From assembly GCF_959029255.1 (NCBI RefSeq), contig NZ_CAUFUE010000036.1, positions 1-41,135 of the forward strand: a stretch of DNA of 41,135 nucleotides, in the 5' to 3' direction. This stretch comes from an uncultured Bacteroides sp. (GTDB taxonomy: Bacteria > Bacteroidota > Bacteroidia > Bacteroidales > Bacteroidaceae). Under the pieces are notes generated by a model that was given only the letters and a program-made list of their open reading frames with translations, was not told the origin of the DNA and did not search any database. The position numbers were made by a program, and so were the translations under genes. This document shows, piece after piece, positions 6,849-15,217 of the stretch. The stretch's first letter is position 1, and each line of letters begins with the position of its first letter.

Positions 6849-8555
6849 ATGGCTAATTTTTATACAGAAATTCCGGAACTCAAGTTCCACTTAAACAATC
6901 CGATGATGGAGCGCATCTGCGAATTGAAAGAACGCGGATACGAAGATAAAGACAAGTTTGACTACGCTCCGCAGGACTATGCGGATGCAATGGACTCTTT
7001 TGACAAGGTGCTCGAAATCACCGGTGAGATTACAGGTGAAATCATCGCTCCCAACGCAGAGGGTGTAGACGAAGAAGGTCCTCACTGTGCCAATGGTCGC
7101 GTTGAATATGCCAGCGGTACCAAACAGAACCTTGATGCCATGGTAAAAGCCGGTTTGAACGGTATGACTATGCCGCGCCGCTTCGGTGGTCTGAACTTCC
7201 CGATTACTCCGTACACCATGTGCGCGGAAATCGTCGCTGCCGCTGATGCCGGTTTCGGTAACATCTGGTCATTGCAAGACTGTATCGAAACACTTTACGA
7301 ATTCGGTAACGAAGACCAGCACAGCCGTTTCATCCCGCGTATTTGCGCCGGCGAAACCATGTCTATGGACTTGACGGAACCGGATGCAGGTTCCGACCTC
7401 CAAAGCGTGATGCTGAAAGCTACCTTCGACGAAGAAAACAATTGTTGGCGCCTGAACGGCGTGAAGCGTTTCATCACTAACGGTGATGCTGACCTGCACC
7501 TCGTATTGGCACGTTCTGAAGAAGGGACTAAAGATGGCCGTGGCCTTTCCATGTTCATCTATGACAAGCGCGAAGGAGGCGTAAACGTTCGCCGTATCGA
7601 AAACAAGTTGGGTATCCACGGTTCTCCTACTTGCGAATTGGTTTACAAGAATGCTAAAGCCGAACTCTGTGGTGACCGCAAGCTTGGTTTGATAAAATAC
7701 GTAATGGCGCTGATGAACGGTGCCCGTCTGGGTATCGCCGCACAATCGGTCGGTTTGAGCCAAGCTGCCTACAATGAAGGTTTGGCATACGCCAAAGACC
7801 GTAAGCAATTCGGCAAGGCTATCATTGAGTTCCCGGCTGTATACGACATGCTGGCTATCATGAAAGCTAAGTTGGATGCAGGTCGTGCATTGTTATATCA
7901 GACTTCACGTTATGTAGACATTTACAAAGCTCTGGATGACATCGCCCGCGAACGTAAATTGACTCCGGAAGAACGCCAAGAACAAAAGAAATATGCCAAG
8001 CTGGCTGATTCTTTCACTCCGCTGGCTAAAGGTATGAACTCCGAATACGCCAATCAGAATGCATACGACAGTATCCAGATACATGGCGGTTCCGGTTTCA
8101 TGCTTGAATATGCATGCCAACGCATCTACCGTGACGCACGTATCACAAGCATTTACGAAGGTACTACCCAGTTGCAGACAGTAGCCGCTATCCGTTATGT
8201 AACGAACGGTTCATATACCGCTACCCTACGCGATTATGAGCAAATACCTTGCAGTGAAGAAATGCAACCGCTGATGGAGCGCGTGAAAGAAATGACCAAC
8301 AAGTTTGATGCCTGCACCAATGCCGTAAAAGAAAGTGGTAATCAGGAATTGCTTGACTTCGTTTCACGTCGTCTTTACGAAATGGCTGCCGTATGCGTGA
8401 TGTCTCATTTACTGATTCAAGATGCAACGAAAGCTCCTGAGCTGTTCTCTAAGTCTGCCTTGGTTTATGTAAATTATGCAGAGGCAGAAATAGAAAAACA
8501 CTTCAACTTTATCCGTAAGTTCAAGGCAGAAGAACTGGAAAGCTATCGCAAGTAA
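6849..8555 (+). CDS. Acyl-CoA dehydrogenase (568 aa)
   Basis: FAD-dependent dehydrogenase that oxidises acyl-CoA to enoyl-CoA, or works in reverse in anaerobes, with EtfAB as electron carrier. Family motifs: MDLTEPDAGSD (about residues 173-183), WRLNGVKRFITNGDAD, IENKLGIHGSPTCELVYKNA, LAYAKDRKQFGKAI, and IQIHGGSGFMLEYACQRIYRDARITSIYEGTT with the putative catalytic Glu437. At 568 residues it is longer than short-chain enzymes (about 380) because of an insertion around 365-390 and a C-terminal helical extension, the form seen in long acyl-CoA dehydrogenases. The substrate cannot be told from sequence. Transcription ends at the bidirectional hairpin at 8574-8640. Confidence 0.93.
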   Translation: MANFYTEIPELKFHLNNPMMERICELKERGYEDKDKFDYAPQDYADAMDSFDKVLEITGEITGEIIAPNAEGVDEEGPHCANGRVEYASGTKQNLDAMVKAGLNGMTMPRRFGGLNFPITPYTMCAEIVAAADAGFGNIWSLQDCIETLYEFGNEDQHSRFIPRICAGETMSMDLTEPDAGSDLQSVMLKATFDEENNCWRLNGVKRFITNGDADLHLVLARSEEGTKDGRGLSMFIYDKREGGVNVRRIENKLGIHGSPTCELVYKNAKAELCGDRKLGLIKYVMALMNGARLGIAAQSVGLSQAAYNEGLAYAKDRKQFGKAIIEFPAVYDMLAIMKAKLDAGRALLYQTSRYVDIYKALDDIARERKLTPEERQEQKKYAKLADSFTPLAKGMNSEYANQNAYDSIQIHGGSGFMLEYACQRIYRDARITSIYEGTTQLQTVAAIRYVTNGSYTATLRDYEQIPCSEEMQPLMERVKEMTNKFDACTNAVKESGNQELLDFVSRRLYEMAAVCVMSHLLIQDATKAPELFSKSALVYVNYAEAEIEKHFNFIRKFKAEELESYRK

Positions 8556-8573
8556 GCAATAAGTATATTTATA

Positions 8574-8640
8574 GAAAAAGAGGTTGTGCCAAAAGCATAA
8601 TGATAGTGAATTTTGCTTTTGACACAACCTCTTCTTTTTC
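8574..8640. terminator. Bidirectional intrinsic terminator
   Basis: GAGGTTGTGCCAAAAGCA pairs with TGCTTTTGACACAACCTC (18 bp, one mismatch). An A-tract lies on the left and CTTCTTTTTC on the right. It is placed between the convergent acyl-CoA dehydrogenase and cbpM genes, so it can serve both. Confidence 0.9.
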
Positions 8641-8653
8641 TATTTGTCCTCAA

Positions 8654-8947
8654 TCAAAAATCTCCAAACAACCTCAACCTGCTATGCAAGGAGTGTATCT
8701 CACGCCGCATCTCCTCCATACGTTCCAGCAAATGATGGATGGCATCGATACCTTCCATATTAATGGATAAGTCATAATACATGCGACTATATCTTTCCAC
8801 ATCCGGCAATTGGGAAAACAGCAAATAGCGTTCCCCATTCTCTGCCTGAATATCTATCAGACCGCATTCTTGTAGCATTTCAATGAACGAGGGCTCTATG
8901 TGGCACTTGTCACAATACTCACTGATTATAATTAATTCGTTCTGCAT
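8654..8947 (-). CDS. cbpM: CbpM-like chaperone modulator (97 aa)
   Basis: Small MerR-like helical protein encoded directly after a CbpA-type J-domain protein. In E. coli, CbpM binds the CbpA J-domain and inhibits it. Sequence seen: LIIISEYCDKCHIEPSFIEMLQECGLIDI, then a C-terminal helix HHLLERMEEMRREIHSLHSRLR, which fits the family. I chose the ATG at 8947 because AAGGAG lies 8 nt upstream of it. An upstream in-frame ATG at 8965 overlaps the cbpA stop (TAATG) and would add six residues. Its position and size make the partner assignment strong, although similarity to enterobacterial CbpM is low. Confidence 0.8.
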   Translation of the reverse strand: MQNELIIISEYCDKCHIEPSFIEMLQECGLIDIQAENGERYLLFSQLPDVERYSRMYYDLSINMEGIDAIHHLLERMEEMRREIHSLHSRLRLFGDF

Positions 8948-8964
8948 AACTCGTTCTCCTTTCA

Positions 8965-9933
8965 TTAGTTCATACTTTGAATTTTGCGGAACATCTCTTT
9001 CTGTTGTTCCGTCAGGTTCGTCGGCAACTTCACGGAATAGGTCACAATTAAGTCACCAAACTGCCCTTCTTTTTTGTATACGGGAAACCCTTTCCCTTTC
9101 AGGCGCACTTTTGTTCCGCTCTGCGTTTCAGGTTTCACCTTCAACTTCACTTGGCCTTCCAACGTGTTCACTAACTTTTCGCCACCCAGAAGCGCCGTAT
9201 AAAGGTCGATATCCACATCTATATACAAGTCATCGCCCAAACGTTTGAATACAGGATCATCCGTAATCACAAACGTGATGTACAGGTCGCCCGCAGGACC
9301 TCCGTTGATACCCTCGCCACCATAACCTTTCAGTTTGATGACCTGCCCGTTGGCCACACCTGCCGGTATGGTAATACGTACGTTTTTTCCGTTCACCGTC
9401 AGTATCTGTTTATGGGTTTGAGCTGCATCCCGAAGCGAGAGACTCAGTTCTGCATTGAAGTCCTGCCCCCGGAAACCGGCATTTGCACCACCTCCACCAC
9501 GCGTCCGGTGTCCGAACATCTGCTCAAAGAAATCGGAGAAACCTCCGGCATTGCTACCCGAGAATTCCTGACCGTCCGATGAATACCAATATGTGCCACC
9601 TCCATCAGTACCGAAACCCGCTCCATCGAAACCGCCTCCGCCAAAGCCTCCGAAGCCTCCCGCACCGGCTTGTTGCCGTGCTTTCTTTTGCGCTTCAAAC
9701 TCATCGGCGTGTTTCCAATGTTCACCATATTCATCATATTTCTTCCGCTTTTCAGGATCACTCAGCACCTCATTTGCCTCGTTGATAGCCTGAAATTTAT
9801 CCTTAGCCGTAGGGTCATTAGGGTTCAAGTCAGGATGATGCTTACGCGCCAATTTGCGGTACGCCTTCTTGATGTCATCCTGAGATGCCGTTTTGTCCAC
9901 TCCAAGAACCTGATAATAATCAATATAAGCCAT
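8965..9933 (-). CDS. cbpA: CbpA-type J-domain co-chaperone (322 aa)
   Basis: DnaJ-family protein that stimulates Hsp70 (DnaK). The J-domain occupies residues 1-70, with the HPD motif in KHHPDLNPNDP. A Gly/Phe-rich linker spans about 85-140 (GGFGGFGGGGFDGAG). The two beta-sandwich substrate-binding domains follow from about 155 to 315 (DFNAELSLSLRDA, VRITIPAGVANGQVIKLKGYG, DLYITFVITDDPVFKR, KVRLKGKGFPVYK). There is no CxxCxGxG zinc-finger region, so it is CbpA-like rather than true DnaJ. It is upstream of and translationally coupled to cbpM. Confidence 0.93.
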   Translation of the reverse strand: MAYIDYYQVLGVDKTASQDDIKKAYRKLARKHHPDLNPNDPTAKDKFQAINEANEVLSDPEKRKKYDEYGEHWKHADEFEAQKKARQQAGAGGFGGFGGGGFDGAGFGTDGGGTYWYSSDGQEFSGSNAGGFSDFFEQMFGHRTRGGGGANAGFRGQDFNAELSLSLRDAAQTHKQILTVNGKNVRITIPAGVANGQVIKLKGYGGEGINGGPAGDLYITFVITDDPVFKRLGDDLYIDVDIDLYTALLGGEKLVNTLEGQVKLKVKPETQSGTKVRLKGKGFPVYKKEGQFGDLIVTYSVKLPTNLTEQQKEMFRKIQSMN

Positions 9934-10243
9934 AGTTTATAAGTTTTGTATTCTAAAAACCATAAAACAAATAATGCACCAACATTGTTTCCCGAACACT
10001 AAAATAAGTAAATGAAGGCTAAAAAGAATTTCACCATTATATAAACAAGTGACATACAACAAATTATTATCTCCTCTCTTTTGTTTTTACATTGCTATAA
10101 TTTTAAATTTATGTAAACAACATACAACATCTTCTAATTATTCGAGCTAAAACTTCCTAAAATAAATAGAAACTACTTTATTTGTAACTAATAAAACCAG
10201 TATTTATATAACTGTGCCAACCTTAAATTAAGAATAACTCCTT
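9934..10243. other. AT-rich divergent spacer between cbpA and the GH9 gene
   Basis: 310 bp with no gene. CATACAACA occurs twice (about 10053 and 10121). I could not find a confident TAnnTTTG box for either gene. A transcription start for the GH9 gene probably lies in the last 100 bp. Confidence 0.4.
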
Positions 10244-12751
10244 ATGAAAAGTAACTATTGGCTTTTGACAGTAATTTTACTCTTTACTGCAATGCCGGGC
10301 AAAGCAGGCGAGTGGATTAGAATTAATCAACTCGGCTACTTGCCGTTATCCATCAAAGTAGCCGTATTTATGAGCGAAGATTCTACTGACGTAAAGGAGT
10401 ATATGCTTGTAAATGCTTTTACCGGAGGAACCGTACGTACCTATACCAATGCCAAAACTACCGGAAAGATGGGAGGTATGAAAAGTACATATAGGCTGGA
10501 CTTCAGCGATTACACCGAACCGGGCACTTACTATCTGAAGGCCGGAAAGACTGCCTCTCCCTATTTCCCCATCAATGCACAAGTCTACAATGGCACAGCC
10601 GATTTTCTTCTGAATTACATGCGCCAGCAGCGTTGCGGCTATAATCCTTTCCTGAAAGACAGTTGCCATGTGCACGACGGTTACATAGTTTACCATCCCA
10701 CCAAGACCGGACAACCGATTGATGTCCGTGGAGGCTGGCACGATGCTACTGATTATTTGCAATATACCACTACTTCCGCCAATGCCATTTATCAGATGAT
10801 GTTTGCCTATCAGGAAAATCCCGAAGCGTTCGGTGATAACTATGATGCAAACGGACGTCCCGGCGCTAACGGCATTCCCGATATAGTGGATGAAATAAAA
10901 TGGGGGTTGGACTGGCTCAACCGGATGAATCCTGCACCGGGTGAATTATATAACCAAATAGCGGATGACCGGGACCATGCCGGTATGCGACTGCCCAGCA
11001 AAGACGAAGTAGATTACGGTTACGGTCCCGGCAAAGGACGACCCGTTTACTTTTGCAGTGGCGAACCACAAGTAAGGGGACAGTTTATGAATGCAACCAC
11101 CGGAGTAGCAAGTACCGCAGGCAAATTTGCGTCATGCTTTGCATTGGGTGCAAGGATTCTTAAAGATTTCTATCCCGATTTCGCTGCTGAAATTGGAGCA
11201 AAAGCTGATGCCGCCTATCAGGAAGGTATCAAGAAGCCGGGAACTTGCCAGACGGCTTCCGTAAAATCACCCTACATCTATGAGGAAGACAACTGGGTGG
11301 ATGACATGGAATTGGGAGCCATGGAACTGTACAAAACAACAAGCAACCCAAAGTACCTCAGCCAGGCTCTTGAATACGGGCGGTGTGAACCGGTTACCCC
11401 TTGGATGGGTGCCGACAGTGCACGCCACTACCAATGGTATCCCTTTATGAATATGGAGCATTACCATCTTGCCAACGTTGATAACCAACGAATCAGTAAG
11501 GAATTTATCCGTAATATGCGCACCGGTATCGAGCGGACATGCGAGAAAGCAGTAGAAAGTCCATTCTTGCATGGCATTCCTTACATTTGGTGTTCCAACA
11601 ATCTGACAACCGCGATGCTGACCCAATGCCGTTTGTATCGAGAAACGACAGGCGACAATCGGTATGCGGAAATGGAAGCCGCCCTACTCGACTGGATGTT
11701 CGGTTGCAACCCGTGGGGAACAAGTATGATTGTGGAACTGCCCCTCTATGGTGATTATCCTTCACAACCCCACTCTTCACTGCTGAATGCAGGTGTGGGT
11801 AATACTAGCGGCGGTCTCGTGGATGGTCCCGTTTATCGCAGCATCTTTGAGAGTCTTCGCGGTGTCAACATGACGGGTATTCCCAACATGCCCGGTCAAG
11901 ATTATGAACGTTTCCAACCGGATATGATGGTCTACCATGATGCCATTCACGACTACTCCACCAATGAACCTACCATGGATGGCACGGCCTGCCTCACCTA
12001 TTATTTATCTGCCATGCAGAAAGAAGGGATGAAGCAAGCGGGCATCAAGGGAGATAAGAACGTATACGTCAATGGCGGCATCATACGTACCGACCCTTCA
12101 AAGAAACAAATAACGCTTGTATTCACTGCCGCCGACAAAGCGGACGGTACCGATGCCATTATTGGTACTTTAAAGAAACATGGCATTCAAAGTGGTTTCT
12201 TCTTCACCGGTGAGTTTTACGAACGATATCCCGATGTAGTGAAACGCTTGCTTGACGAAGGACATTATGTAGGCAGCCATAGCTATGGGCATCTGCTCTA
12301 TATGCCTTGGAGCAATCGCGACTCCTTGCTTGTCACCCGCCGTGAATTTGAACAAGATATGTTGAAAAGCTACGAAACATTACGCAAAGCCGGTATTGAA
12401 TATAAAGACGCGCCTGTTTTCATCCCTCCATACGAATATTATAACAAGGAAATAGCCGCATGGGCAAAGGGCATGGGGCTTCAAGTCATCAACTATACTC
12501 CCGGCACCATGACCAATGCAGACTATACTACTCCGGACATGAAGAATTACCGGAGCAGCAAGTTTATCTATGACAAAATCATGGAAATAGAAAAGAAAGA
12601 GGGCTTGAACGGACATCTGATGCTGATACATTTCGGCACGGACAAGCATCGCACGGATAAGTTCTACAACGGCTATCTGAGCAAGATGATAAAAACGTTG
12701 AAACGGAAAGGATACAGCTTTATCCCCCTTCGCGAAGCGCTTGGCATATAA
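10244..12751 (+). CDS. Secreted GH9 glycoside hydrolase fused to a CE4-like (NodB) domain (835 aa)
   Basis: An N-terminal signal peptide (about 1-21, ending GKA) has no lipobox, so the protein is probably periplasmic or secreted. A CelD-type Ig-like domain covers about 22-105 (IRINQLGYLP). The GH9 (alpha/alpha)6 barrel covers about 110-595, with GGWHDATDY carrying the base pair D167/D170 and STNEPTMDG carrying the likely acid Glu575. GH9 enzymes cleave beta-glucans. A polysaccharide-deacetylase fold follows from about 620 to 830. Its metal-type HxxxH (H679, H683) is present, but the TFDD motif reads FTAAD (A629, D631) and the usual RxPY arginine is absent (FIPPYEYYN). No SusC/D genes are adjacent, so it stands outside a recognisable polysaccharide utilisation locus. 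The deacetylase half may be inactive or altered. Confidence 0.9.
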   Translation: MKSNYWLLTVILLFTAMPGKAGEWIRINQLGYLPLSIKVAVFMSEDSTDVKEYMLVNAFTGGTVRTYTNAKTTGKMGGMKSTYRLDFSDYTEPGTYYLKAGKTASPYFPINAQVYNGTADFLLNYMRQQRCGYNPFLKDSCHVHDGYIVYHPTKTGQPIDVRGGWHDATDYLQYTTTSANAIYQMMFAYQENPEAFGDNYDANGRPGANGIPDIVDEIKWGLDWLNRMNPAPGELYNQIADDRDHAGMRLPSKDEVDYGYGPGKGRPVYFCSGEPQVRGQFMNATTGVASTAGKFASCFALGARILKDFYPDFAAEIGAKADAAYQEGIKKPGTCQTASVKSPYIYEEDNWVDDMELGAMELYKTTSNPKYLSQALEYGRCEPVTPWMGADSARHYQWYPFMNMEHYHLANVDNQRISKEFIRNMRTGIERTCEKAVESPFLHGIPYIWCSNNLTTAMLTQCRLYRETTGDNRYAEMEAALLDWMFGCNPWGTSMIVELPLYGDYPSQPHSSLLNAGVGNTSGGLVDGPVYRSIFESLRGVNMTGIPNMPGQDYERFQPDMMVYHDAIHDYSTNEPTMDGTACLTYYLSAMQKEGMKQAGIKGDKNVYVNGGIIRTDPSKKQITLVFTAADKADGTDAIIGTLKKHGIQSGFFFTGEFYERYPDVVKRLLDEGHYVGSHSYGHLLYMPWSNRDSLLVTRREFEQDMLKSYETLRKAGIEYKDAPVFIPPYEYYNKEIAAWAKGMGLQVINYTPGTMTNADYTTPDMKNYRSSKFIYDKIMEIEKKEGLNGHLMLIHFGTDKHRTDKFYNGYLSKMIKTLKRKGYSFIPLREALGI

Positions 12752-12817
12752 ATAAAACTATAACAGAAATTGATGCAAGTTTCGTAAGTTCACGAATGAA
12801 TTATAGAAACAAAATAA

Positions 12818-12934
12818 AGTTGATGCAAATTCTACCCTCATACCCTCATAAATTTCTGTATCCCTTTGTTTATCGGCAATGCGGGCATGAGGGTAACTAT
12901 GAGAGTAGGTATGAGGGTAGAAGTTTACTCTCAT
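12818..12934 (+). repeat. Copy 1 of a 117-bp palindromic intergenic repeat
   Basis: Matches the reverse complement of 13308-13424 at 107 of 117 positions by hand alignment. Each copy is itself an imperfect palindrome: TTCTACCCTCATAC on one side and GTATGAGGGTAGAA on the other, around a conserved core containing TTTGTTTATCGGCAATGC. Confidence 0.85.
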
Positions 12935-13046
12935 AGTCATGTCCTAATATTACTTCCGTTTTACCCTAATGTTACTTCTGCTACAACAATTGTTTTGTAC
13001 TGTTATAGTCCCTGATTTGTCTTGTTATAGCTCGACATTGGAAAAG

Positions 13047-13135
13047 GGCTAACAAGTGTTAGCCTATAGGCTAGCTAATATTGATAAATTAGTTCATACT
13101 TGTTAGCTAATTTGTCAACACAAGTTAGCCTATAA
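13047..13135. repeat. Nested inverted repeats between the two 117-bp copies
   Basis: GGCTAACA-AG-TGTTAGCC is a perfect hairpin at 13047-13064. TATAGGCTA at 13065-13073 complements TAGCCTATA near 13127-13135, enclosing CTAAT/ATTAG and ACTTG/CAAGT pairs. It may be a structured RNA or DNA element. Its function is unknown. Confidence 0.6.
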
Positions 13136-13307
13136 TAGATGTAAGGGTCAAGTATAAGAAAGATGAGAGTTAAGTAAAAGCAACATGAGGAGATGACAGA
13201 AAGGATATGGCTTAAAAGCACTTCATTCATAGCGCAAATGGGGCAATAAGGGTGCGCACAAGGGATAGACCAACAAACAGATTAGCAGACAATTGAGCAA
13301 AACAAGC

Positions 13308-13424
13308 ATGAGAGTAGACTTCTACCCTCATACCTACTCTCATAATTACCCTCATACCTGCATTGCCGATAAACAAAGGAATACAGAAGATTATGAGAGT
13401 ATGAGGGTAGAAATTACATCAACT
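13308..13424 (-). repeat. Copy 2 (inverted) of the 117-bp palindromic intergenic repeat
   Basis: Inverted partner of 12818-12934, with 373 bp between them. The two copies end with the same AGTTGATG/CATCAACT edge and the same ATGAGAGTA edge, so the repeat boundaries are sharp at both ends. Confidence 0.85.
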
Positions 13425-13457
13425 TCAGTTTGGTTATTCATCATTTTAGCCTGTATA

Positions 13458-13515
13458 ATTCATACTCGGAAGTCAAGAAAACTCCCTTTACCCCCCTTAA
13501 CTACCGGGTATGAAT
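13458..13515 (-). terminator. Hairpin downstream of ltaE
   Basis: ATTCATACTCGG (13458-13469) and CCGGGTATGAAT (13504-13515) pair with one mismatch. The hairpin begins 8 bp beyond the ltaE stop. No U-tract follows, so the terminator function is uncertain. Confidence 0.5.
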
Positions 13516-13523
13516 AATGTAGA

Positions 13524-14543
13524 TTAAAGGCTTTTTCGCAGTGCTTTTAGAAAGTCTTCAATATCCTCTTCGGTTGTATCAAAAGATGTCACAAAACGCA
13601 CCTCGTTTATCTCCTCATTCCAAAAATAGAAAAAGTAAGATTTCAAGAGCTCATCAATCACCGGACGGGGCATCGTCAGGAATAACTGGTTACTTTCCAC
13701 CGGTTGCGTAAATTGCACGCCGGGCAAATCTTTCAATCCGTCATAAAGAATTTGCGCCATGCGATTGGCATGTGATGCGTTCTTTAACCAAAGTTCATCC
13801 GTCAGATAGGCTGTGAACTGGCAAGACAAGTAACGTAATTTAGACGCAAGTTGCGCCGACTGCTTACGTACAAAACAAGCTTCTTTCTTTAAAGCCGGAT
13901 TGAACACGATGACACTCTCACCTATCATCAATCCGTTCTTCGTTCCGCCGAAACTAAGGATATCAATTCCACAATCCACAGTCAGTTCCTTAAAACTAAG
14001 ATTTAGTGCCGCACAAGCATTTGCGAGACGGGCGCCATCCATGTGTACATACATGCCGTGCAAATGTGCCAATTCCGTAATAGCACGAAGTTCTTCAGGT
14101 TTGTAGACAGTACCCAATTCGGTACATTGGGAAATATAAATAGCCCCCGGCTGTGAATGATGCTGTTCTCCGAAATGGCACAGATAAGGACGGATTAATT
14201 CAGGGGTAAGCTTACCATCAGGAGTAGCCACGGGACGTATCTGACAACCTGTCATGCGGGCAGGCGAGCCACACTCGTCTACATAGATATGTGCGGTCTC
14301 GGCACATATAATGGAATTGAAAGGACGGGTACAAAGTTGCAGTGCCACTGCATTGCTCCCTGTTCCGTTGAACACGAACAACGGTTCGCAGTCGGGAGTA
14401 AATGCTTCCCTGATTTTACGGATGGCTTCTTCCGTCCATGGATCATCACCATAACCTAAGGCATGGTCTTGGTTTGCCCGGTTCAAAGCCTCCATCACCA
14501 GAGGATGTACACCGGAATTATTGTCAGATGCAAAACTTCTCAT
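13524..14543 (-). CDS. ltaE: Low-specificity L-threonine aldolase (339 aa)
   Basis: PLP-dependent fold-type I lyase that splits L-threonine or L-allo-threonine into glycine and acetaldehyde. Family features: SDNNSGVHPLVMEAL at the N-terminus, GTGSNAVALQ (PLP phosphate region, about 60-69), HMDGARLANA with the Asp that contacts the pyridine nitrogen, and SFGGTKNGLMIGE carrying the Schiff-base lysine. Length matches the family. It is soluble and apparently monocistronic. The start is the only good ATG and opens with MRSFASDNNSG, as expected. A TTCCTTTG box (one base off TAnnTTTG) lies about 55 bp upstream. Confidence 0.93.
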   Translation of the reverse strand: MRSFASDNNSGVHPLVMEALNRANQDHALGYGDDPWTEEAIRKIREAFTPDCEPLFVFNGTGSNAVALQLCTRPFNSIICAETAHIYVDECGSPARMTGCQIRPVATPDGKLTPELIRPYLCHFGEQHHSQPGAIYISQCTELGTVYKPEELRAITELAHLHGMYVHMDGARLANACAALNLSFKELTVDCGIDILSFGGTKNGLMIGESVIVFNPALKKEACFVRKQSAQLASKLRYLSCQFTAYLTDELWLKNASHANRMAQILYDGLKDLPGVQFTQPVESNQLFLTMPRPVIDELLKSYFFYFWNEEINEVRFVTSFDTTEEDIEDFLKALRKSL

Positions 14544-14652
14544 AGCTGCTGTTATTTTATTGAAATTGTTATTGCTATTTTATTGAAAAAGAATGTGCAA
14601 AGGAAACAATATTCCACAACATGAGAAAGCAAAGAGACACAGATTTCACACA

Positions 14653-14713
14653 AAGAGACGCAAATTTCGCAACTCACCGGAAATTCATTCCGTATTGCAA
14701 AATCTGCGTCTCC
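14653..14713 (-). repeat. Imperfect hairpin with CGCAAATTTCGC-type motif downstream of the winged-helix gene
   Basis: GAGACGCAAATTTCGCAA on the left and TTGCAAAATCTGCGTCTC on the right pair imperfectly. The preceding AAAGAGACACAGATTTC repeats part of the left arm. It may terminate the winged-helix gene. Similar motifs occur at 21365-21421 and near 41020. Confidence 0.55.
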
Positions 14714-14740
14714 GCTAAAACTTAATTCAATCGGTTTTCC

Positions 14741-14959
14741 TTATCCGATATACACGTTCACCCCCAGTGAAACATAAAGTTCATCATCTTCCTGGTAGAG
14801 TTCAATCTTGTCCTCACGGGCAAGCCAGCCAATGGCTGCTCCCAGTTCTTTGTCCTTCAATCCGGACTTTCTTTTCAAAGTACCATAACTCCATTTGGCA
14901 TTATCGCTGAGCAATTGCCAAACTTTGCCGGCATTCAGTCCAATTTCGTCTTTGTTCAT
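14741..14959 (-). CDS. Small winged helix-turn-helix protein (72 aa)
   Basis: The whole protein looks like one winged-helix domain: NAGKVWQLLSDNAKWSYGTLKRKSGLKDKELGAAIGWLAREDKIELYQEDDELYVSLG. This matches the short winged-helix family (PF10771 type) common in Bacteroidetes and also known in archaea. The wing is the acidic YQEDDELYVSL strand pair. The start is taken as the ATG at 14959, because the only upstream extension begins with TTG at 14971. The regulatory target is unknown. It is monocistronic. A TATCTTTA box (15024-15017 on the minus strand) lies about 60 bp upstream. Confidence 0.8.
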   Translation of the reverse strand: MNKDEIGLNAGKVWQLLSDNAKWSYGTLKRKSGLKDKELGAAIGWLAREDKIELYQEDDELYVSLGVNVYIG

Positions 14960-15139
14960 TTTACTTTCCAAATTAAAAAGGTTAATAGTTGTTGATCAGG
15001 TTATCTCTACAAGATGTAAAGATATCATTTTAAATTTGAATAACACTAAAATCGAACAAAAGATATGGAATTTAATCACTTTTGCAACAGTTTTGTAATT
15101 TTATACGGTTTACATTGACATATATCAAAGAATAGAGAA

Positions 15140-15179
15140 TAAAAAAACCGTGATATCTCACAACGGAAGACACCACGGT
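15140..15179 (-). terminator. Intrinsic terminator of groEL
   Basis: On the minus strand ACCGTGGTGTCT pairs with AGATATCACGGT over 12 bp (two G·U pairs), followed by a run of T. It lies about 40 bp past the groEL stop. Confidence 0.88.
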
Positions 15180-15217
15180 CATTTTATTTGATTTAGAATT
15201 CAGGTGAAAAACGATTA

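Larger units (their letters stand above)
12752..13523. other. Long gene-free spacer containing inverted repeat elements
   Basis: 772 bp with no convincing gene. It holds the two inverted 117-bp repeats (12818-12934 and 13308-13424), a structured segment at 13047-13135, small direct repeats (TTGATGCAA near 12769 and 12819; CCTAATRTTACTTCYG near 12943 and 12963), and a hairpin next to the ltaE stop. Confidence 0.7.

Noticed and set aside
12818..13424. CRISPR array.
   Set aside because: There are only two copies, in inverted orientation and 373 bp apart, with no regular spacers and no cas genes.
12758..13517. Two similar small reading frames in the inverted repeats (12758-12940 minus, 13293-13517 plus) that look like a conserved protein pair (FYPHTYSH... 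IADKQR).
   Set aside because: Between the two copies all ten base differences fall in first or second codon positions and none in third positions, the opposite of protein conservation. They are by-products of the DNA repeat.
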